The notes under the pieces: generated by a model | What the model saw: only the letters and a program-made list of their open reading frames with translations | What the model was told of the DNA's origin: nothing | Database searches by the model: none | Program-made: the position numbers and the translations under genes | Shown here: positions 63,340 to 64,000 of the stretch, piece after piece | How positions within the stretch are numbered: position 1 is the stretch's first letter | Layout: every line of letters begins with the position of its first letter | Assembly (NCBI GenBank): GCA_965237995.1 | Contig: CBDEGO010000004.1 | Span: forward strand, 62,001 to 126,000 | From: JAAELZ01 sp965237995 | GTDB taxonomy: Bacteria > Pseudomonadota > Gammaproteobacteria > Arenicellales > Poriferihabitantaceae | Length of the DNA: 64,000 bases | Direction of reading: 5' to 3'

Positions 63340-63371
63340 AAAAATAGGCCGGGCAAATTTCTTCGCCCGGC
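63340..63371 (-). terminator. Attenuating hairpin between solute-binding protein and potA
   Basis: A 7-bp GC-rich stem, GCCGGGC/GCCCGGC, with a 10-base loop, followed on the minus strand by CTATTTTTATT. Partial termination here would yield more solute-binding protein than ATPase and permeases, a common need in ABC importers. Confidence 0.6.
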
Positions 63372-63444
63372 GCTGGGTTACAACTCGCTCTTTTTTATAA
63401 TCTCAGCATAAAGTAGCGAATGCAGAGGTTATGCAGGAATCAAC

Positions 63445-64000
63445 CTACTCGCTTAATAACTCCATGTATAGCTCAAGCGCTTTTACGCGATTCTTGGCGT
63501 ACCAATCTAGACTCACCGGCAACATCAGCGGCACATTTTTAGGGTGCGAAGGCAAGGCTTCAATCAACTCCTTAGGTGCTGTTGTAATGTCGTAAGCTCC
63601 CTTATTAGTAGGGCCGTATGTAATATGAAATGGCAAATTGGCTTGATACTCCGCCTTTGACACTTCTGCCAAGAACTTCATCGCCTCATCTTTATTGGGC
63701 GCACCTTTAGGCATCGCGAAGCAATCATAGTCCAATAAAGCTTGGTCGAAAGAATAGCCTACTTTTGCCCCATCTTTCTTTGCGTTATCAAAACGACCGT
63801 TCCAACCCGTTGACATATCAACTTCGGCGTCTTTCATTAACTGCGCTTGCATTGCGCCAGACTCCCAAAACACAGAGATATGCGGCTTAAGTTCGCGAAT
63901 CTTATTAATCGCTCGCTTCATGCCTTCTTCGGTTGATAGAACTTCATAGACTTGGTCCATTGGTACACCGTCCGCCATCAATGCAGGTTCTAAAGCGCCA
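63445..64000 (-). CDS. ABC transporter solute-binding protein, C-terminal part (cut by window edge)
   Basis: Periplasmic binding protein of the PotD/PotF family, first gene of the transporter operon. The frame is open to base 64000; 184 residues are seen. MDQVYEVLSTEEGMKRAINKIRELKPHI, WESGAMQAQLMKDAEVDMSTGWNGR and LDYDCFAMPKGAPNKDEAMKFL are typical of this family. The signal peptide and N-terminal lobe lie outside the window. It is followed by a terminator-like hairpin and then potA. Confidence 0.92.
   Translation of the reverse strand, partial: GALEPALMADGVPMDQVYEVLSTEEGMKRAINKIRELKPHISVFWESGAMQAQLMKDAEVDMSTGWNGRFDNAKKDGAKVGYSFDQALLDYDCFAMPKGAPNKDEAMKFLAEVSKAEYQANLPFHITYGPTNKGAYDITTAPKELIEALPSHPKNVPLMLPVSLDWYAKNRVKALELYMELLSE

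Overview
The window is chromosomal DNA from a free-living, respiring, thiosulfate-oxidising gammaproteobacterium of moderate GC content. The evidence is the gammaproteobacterial gene order of its core genes: thrS-infC-rpmI-rplT-pheST; recA-recX-alaS-lysC-csrA-tRNA-Ser-tRNA-Arg; pilBCD-coaE; argJ-secA-(DUF721)-lpxC; metG-mrp-dcd; and rnhA-dnaQ beside a YafS-like methyltransferase. Soluble sulfur-oxidation genes (soxXYZA, tusA-dsrE2, a periplasmic rhodanese) lie among them. Genus cannot be decided from the sequence; a marine sulfur-oxidising lineage is my inference.

Layout. 1-5.2 kb: translation operon on the minus strand (thrS, infC with a probable ATA start, rpmI, rplT, pheS, 5' part of pheT), preceded by tRNA-Val. 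5.5-12 kb: minus-strand PCuAC copper chaperone, a secreted helical-repeat protein, miaA, mutL, an AmiC-type amidase and tsaE; queG is divergent. 13.3-17 kb: an orphan gene, then a redox module (DUF3501 protein, two-cluster Fe-S CCG protein, rubrerythrin) with a divergent exported rhodanese. 17-18.3 kb: a degraded stretch with a dead tyrosine recombinase abutting tRNA-Arg(ACG), then tRNA-Ser(GCT). 18.3-26.1 kb: csrA, lysC, alaS, recX, recA, dnaQ, rnhA, methyltransferase, all minus. 26.2-30.5 kb: dapE and pntAB, plus. 30.5-36.4 kb: aroC, hflD, an S9 peptidase and sucCD, minus. 36.5-41.5 kb: dsrE2-tusA (minus), M48 peptidase and soxXYZA (plus). 41.5-48.5 kb: BioC-like protein (minus), comF (plus), pilA (minus), pilBCD-coaE (plus). 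48.5-59.6 kb: mutT-argJ, secA, DUF721, lpxC, deoxynucleoside kinase, metG, mrp, dcd, tRNA-Asn. 59.7-60.5 kb: an accessory pocket with a coupled tiny ORF and an exported orphan protein. 60.5-64 kb: an spermidine/putrescine-type ABC transporter (solute-binding protein truncated by the window end, potA, potB, potC), minus.

How the parts fit. SoxXA would attach thiosulfate to the SoxYZ carrier, but soxB and soxCD are not in the window. TusA and DsrE2 are typical cytoplasmic sulfur-relay proteins, so both periplasmic and cytoplasmic sulfur handling are likely. The rubrerythrin, Fe-S and DUF3501 set is a recurring but poorly described redox module and, in my view, the best functional unknown here. 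I saw no prophage, CRISPR array, intact insertion sequence or defence system. The most notable sequence-level signals are the infC ATA start, the dead integrase at tRNA-Arg, a cruciform-capable repeat between tusA and the M48 gene, a recurring CCCAATTGGG palindrome (recA leader and upstream of sox), and the coupled small ORFs at 59.8 kb.
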